Shown here: positions 40,007 to 41,721 of the stretch, in pieces
How the letters are laid out: every line of letters begins with the position of its first letter
How positions within the stretch are numbered: the first letter of the stretch is position 1
Source of the DNA: JBGCDD01 sp045105075
GTDB taxonomy: Bacteria > Pseudomonadota > Alphaproteobacteria > Rhodobacterales > Rhodobacteraceae
Direction: 5' to 3'
Length of the DNA stretch: 41,721 nucleotides
Assembly: GCA_045105075.1 (NCBI GenBank)
Contig: JBGCDD010000049.1
Coordinates: forward strand, 1 to 41,721
The notes under the pieces: generated by a model
The model's input: the letters and a program-made list of their open reading frames with translations, nothing else
Told to the model about the DNA's origin: nothing
The model's database searches: none
Program-made: the position numbers and the translations under genes

Positions 40007-40626
40007 TTGTCCAACAAAGCTTCGGGCTTCAGCGCTGCCATATCGCCGCCCGCTGGTCCAAACGTGACCAGCACCGAAGGCACGCCCGCCGCGCGTGCGG
40101 TGTTGCGATCAGTGTCGGTGTCGCCCACCAGCAAACAACGCGCCGGATCGCCACCCGTGCGGCGCGCGGCCTCGAACAAGGGCGCCGGGTCGGGTTTGCG
40201 CACGGGCAACGTGTCGGCGCCCACAAGCGACTGAAACGCACCGCGCACGCCCAGGTTTTGCATCAAGGTTTCGGCCAATCCTTCAGGTTTGTTGGTGCAA
40301 ATGCCCACGCCGTAGCCTGCGGACTTTAGCGCCTCAACCGCTTCGATTGCGCCGTCATACATCACTGTGTGCGTGTCAATCGCGCCGGCATAAGCCTCGA
40401 GCAGCACGCTGTAATACCGATCAACCACAGCTTCATCCGGGCGCCCAAGCCGGGCCAGCCCCGCGCGCAACATCGCCCGCCCGCCGCGCAGGGCCACGCC
40501 AGAATCGCGCCCGACCTCAAGCACCGCGCCCTCGCCCATATCGATAAAACACGCATTTGCTGCCGCCAGCAAATCGCCCGACGTGTCCGCCAAAGTTCCG
40601 TCCAGATCGAAAATCACACTGCGCAT
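39964..40626 (-). CDS. gph: HAD-family phosphatase, phosphoglycolate phosphatase type
   Basis: The 220-residue HAD hydrolase has motif I DLDGTLADT (nucleophile Asp 7, Asp 9), motif II CTNKPEG, motif III KPDPAPLFEA, and motif IV LVGDTDTDRNTARAAG. The helical cap is of the Gph size. Phosphoglycolate phosphatase is the best guess. A pyrophosphatase or nucleotidase is not excluded. Its last 43 bases overlap the end of the convergent PrpD gene. The frame extending to 40914 is glmU antisense. Confidence 0.85.
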   Translation of the reverse strand: MRSVIFDLDGTLADTSGDLLAAANACFIDMGEGAVLEVGRDSGVALRGGRAMLRAGLARLGRPDEAVVDRYYSVLLEAYAGAIDTHTVMYDGAIEAVEALKSAGYGVGICTNKPEGLAETLMQNLGVRGAFQSLVGADTLPVRKPDPAPLFEAARRTGGDPARCLLVGDTDTDRNTARAAGVPSVLVTFGPAGGDMAALKPEALLDNYADLPRIVSELIG

Positions 40627-40673
40627 GGCTGCCCCCCTTTTGGCCCCGTTTCGGCGTCTTTCCGCCAGACCGT

Positions 40674-40688
40674 GTTGCAATATGCAAC
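40674..40688. promoter_or_regulatory. Small palindrome in the gph-glmU divergent region
   Basis: GTTGCA-ATA-TGCAAC has perfect 6-base arms. It lies in the 142-base gap between the divergent gph and glmU starts, 48 bases before gph. It may be an operator. No convincing promoter pair was found. Confidence 0.3.
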
Positions 40689-40768
40689 CTTGATTGATGA
40701 CAGCCCCGCTTGCAGAACTGCCCGATGCGGATAAAACGAGCGGGACAAAAAGACAAAGAGATTCAAAG

Positions 40769-41721
40769 ATGAGCATTGCCCTCGTCATCCTAGCCGCAGG
40801 CAAAGGCACCAGGATGAAGTCTGACCTGCCCAAGGTTTTGCACCCGATTGCCCATGTGCCGATGCTGGCGCACACCATGTCGACGGGCGCCGCGCTCGAG
40901 CCCGCGCGCACCATTGTTGTGGCCGGTCACGGCGCCGAGGCGGTCAGCAAGGCCGCGCTTGAGGTCAACCCAGACACCACCGTTGTGCTGCAAACCGAAC
41001 AGTTTGGCACCGCGCACGCGGTGGATATGGCGCGCGACACGCTGGCTGATTTTGACGGCGACGTGATGGTGTTGTTCGGCGACACCCCGTTTTTGCAACC
41101 CGACACGCTGGCCCGCATGGTGGCGGCACGCGGCGCCCATGACGTGGTGGTGCTGGGCTTTGAGCCCGCCGACCCGGCCCGCTATGGCCGCTTGGTGATG
41201 GATGGCGACATGCTGGAGCGTATCGTCGAATTCAAAGACGCCACCGAGGCCGAGCGCGCCCTGACCTTCTGCAATTCCGGCCTGATGGCGTGCGGACGCG
41301 AGATGTTGTTCGATCTGATCGCCCAGATCAGCACCGACAATGCGCAGGGCGAATATTACCTGACCGACGTGATCGCGCTGGCCCGCGCCGCCGGACATTC
41401 GGTGACCGCTATCGGGTGCGACGAATCCGAAACGCTGGGCATCAACTCGCGCGCCGATCTCGCCCATGCCGACGCGGTGTTCCAAACCCGCGCCCGCGCC
41501 GCTCTGCTGGACTCTGGCGTCACCCTGATGGCCCCTGACACCGTGTATTTGGCGCAAGATACCCATATCGGCCCCGACACCGTGATCGAGCCCAATGTGG
41601 TGTTTGGCCCCGGCGTCACGGTGGAAAATGGCGCCACGATCCGCGCTTTTTCGCATCTTGAGGGTTGCCATGTCAGCCGCGGCGCCATCATCGGCCCCTA
41701 CGCGCGCCTGCGTCCCGGCGC
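40769..41721 (+). CDS. glmU: Bifunctional GlmU (UDP-GlcNAc pyrophosphorylase/GlcN-1-P acetyltransferase), 5' part
   Basis: The gene enters at ATG 40769 and runs off the right edge with about 317 codons seen and no stop. It makes UDP-N-acetylglucosamine for peptidoglycan and lipopolysaccharide. The uridylyltransferase domain has LAAGKGTRMKSDLPKVLH, the QTEQFGTAHAV and FGDTPFL motifs, and YLTDVIALARA. From about residue 250, VYLAQDTHIGPDTVIEPNVVFGPGV begins the left-handed beta-helix hexapeptide repeats of the acetyltransferase domain. The end is outside the window. Confidence 0.95.
   Translation, partial: MSIALVILAAGKGTRMKSDLPKVLHPIAHVPMLAHTMSTGAALEPARTIVVAGHGAEAVSKAALEVNPDTTVVLQTEQFGTAHAVDMARDTLADFDGDVMVLFGDTPFLQPDTLARMVAARGAHDVVVLGFEPADPARYGRLVMDGDMLERIVEFKDATEAERALTFCNSGLMACGREMLFDLIAQISTDNAQGEYYLTDVIALARAAGHSVTAIGCDESETLGINSRADLAHADAVFQTRARAALLDSGVTLMAPDTVYLAQDTHIGPDTVIEPNVVFGPGVTVENGATIRAFSHLEGCHVSRGAIIGPYARLRPG

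Noticed and set aside
40790..41671. 293-codon minus-strand frame across glmU
   Set aside because: glmU is unmistakable on the plus strand; this is its antisense.

Overview
The window is chromosomal DNA from an alphaproteobacterium, very probably a member of the Rhodobacteraceae (Roseobacter group). The evidence is a long 14-subunit nuo (complex I) cluster interleaved with small genes of families largely confined to that group (DUF5333, DUF5337, DUF3291-like), a NuoE with a long C-terminal extension, an adjoining birA-coaX-rnj block, and dispersed G+C-rich hairpin repeats of the kind common in these genomes. No rRNA, tRNA, CRISPR array, transposase or phage gene was seen.

Layout. 1-2707 (+): the tail of an unidentified gene, a family-2-like glycosyltransferase and an RhlE-type DEAD-box RNA helicase. 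2781-28418 (-): one long co-directional block read from right to left. It runs nuoA-B-C, two small membrane proteins, nuoD, nuoE, a membrane-anchored paralogue of the NuoE tail, a DUF5337 protein, nuoF, six accessory genes, nuoG, a lipoprotein, nuoH, nuoI, two carboxymuconolactone-decarboxylase-like genes, nuoJ, three exported Cys-containing proteins, nuoK, nuoL, nuoM, nuoN, birA, coaX, rnj, and a frameshifted remnant. 28640-34455 (-): a leucine/isovalerate degradation operon (mccB, macro-domain gene, mccA, HMG-CoA lyase, enoyl-CoA hydratase). 34677-38571: a small unknown gene (+), then a zinc-ribbon membrane protein, an LprI-like protein, isovaleryl-CoA dehydrogenase and a DegT-type aminotransferase (all -). 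38675-41721: an MmgE/PrpD protein (+), phosphoglycolate phosphatase (-, overlapping it tail to tail) and the start of glmU (+).

How it fits together. The nuo block encodes NADH:ubiquinone oxidoreductase. Sixteen non-subunit genes lie inside it, most joined to their neighbours by ATGA, GTGA or TGATG stop/start overlaps, so they are probably co-translated with complex I. Many look like products of local duplication: two DUF3291-like, two DUF5333-like, two CMD-like, two related lipoproteins, three exported Cys proteins, and the NuoE tail with its free-standing copy. This set of apparent complex I satellite proteins is the most interesting content. Leucine degradation (Ivd, MccAB, hydratase, HMG-CoA lyase) is split over two minus-strand units, and BirA would biotinylate MccA.

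Two genes are broken as the sequence stands. nuoM has a TGA in frame at codon 316 within an otherwise intact gene, and the small gene after rnj has a one-base frameshift. Either could be real or a sequence error. nuoM matters most, because the remainder of the complex I cluster looks intact.
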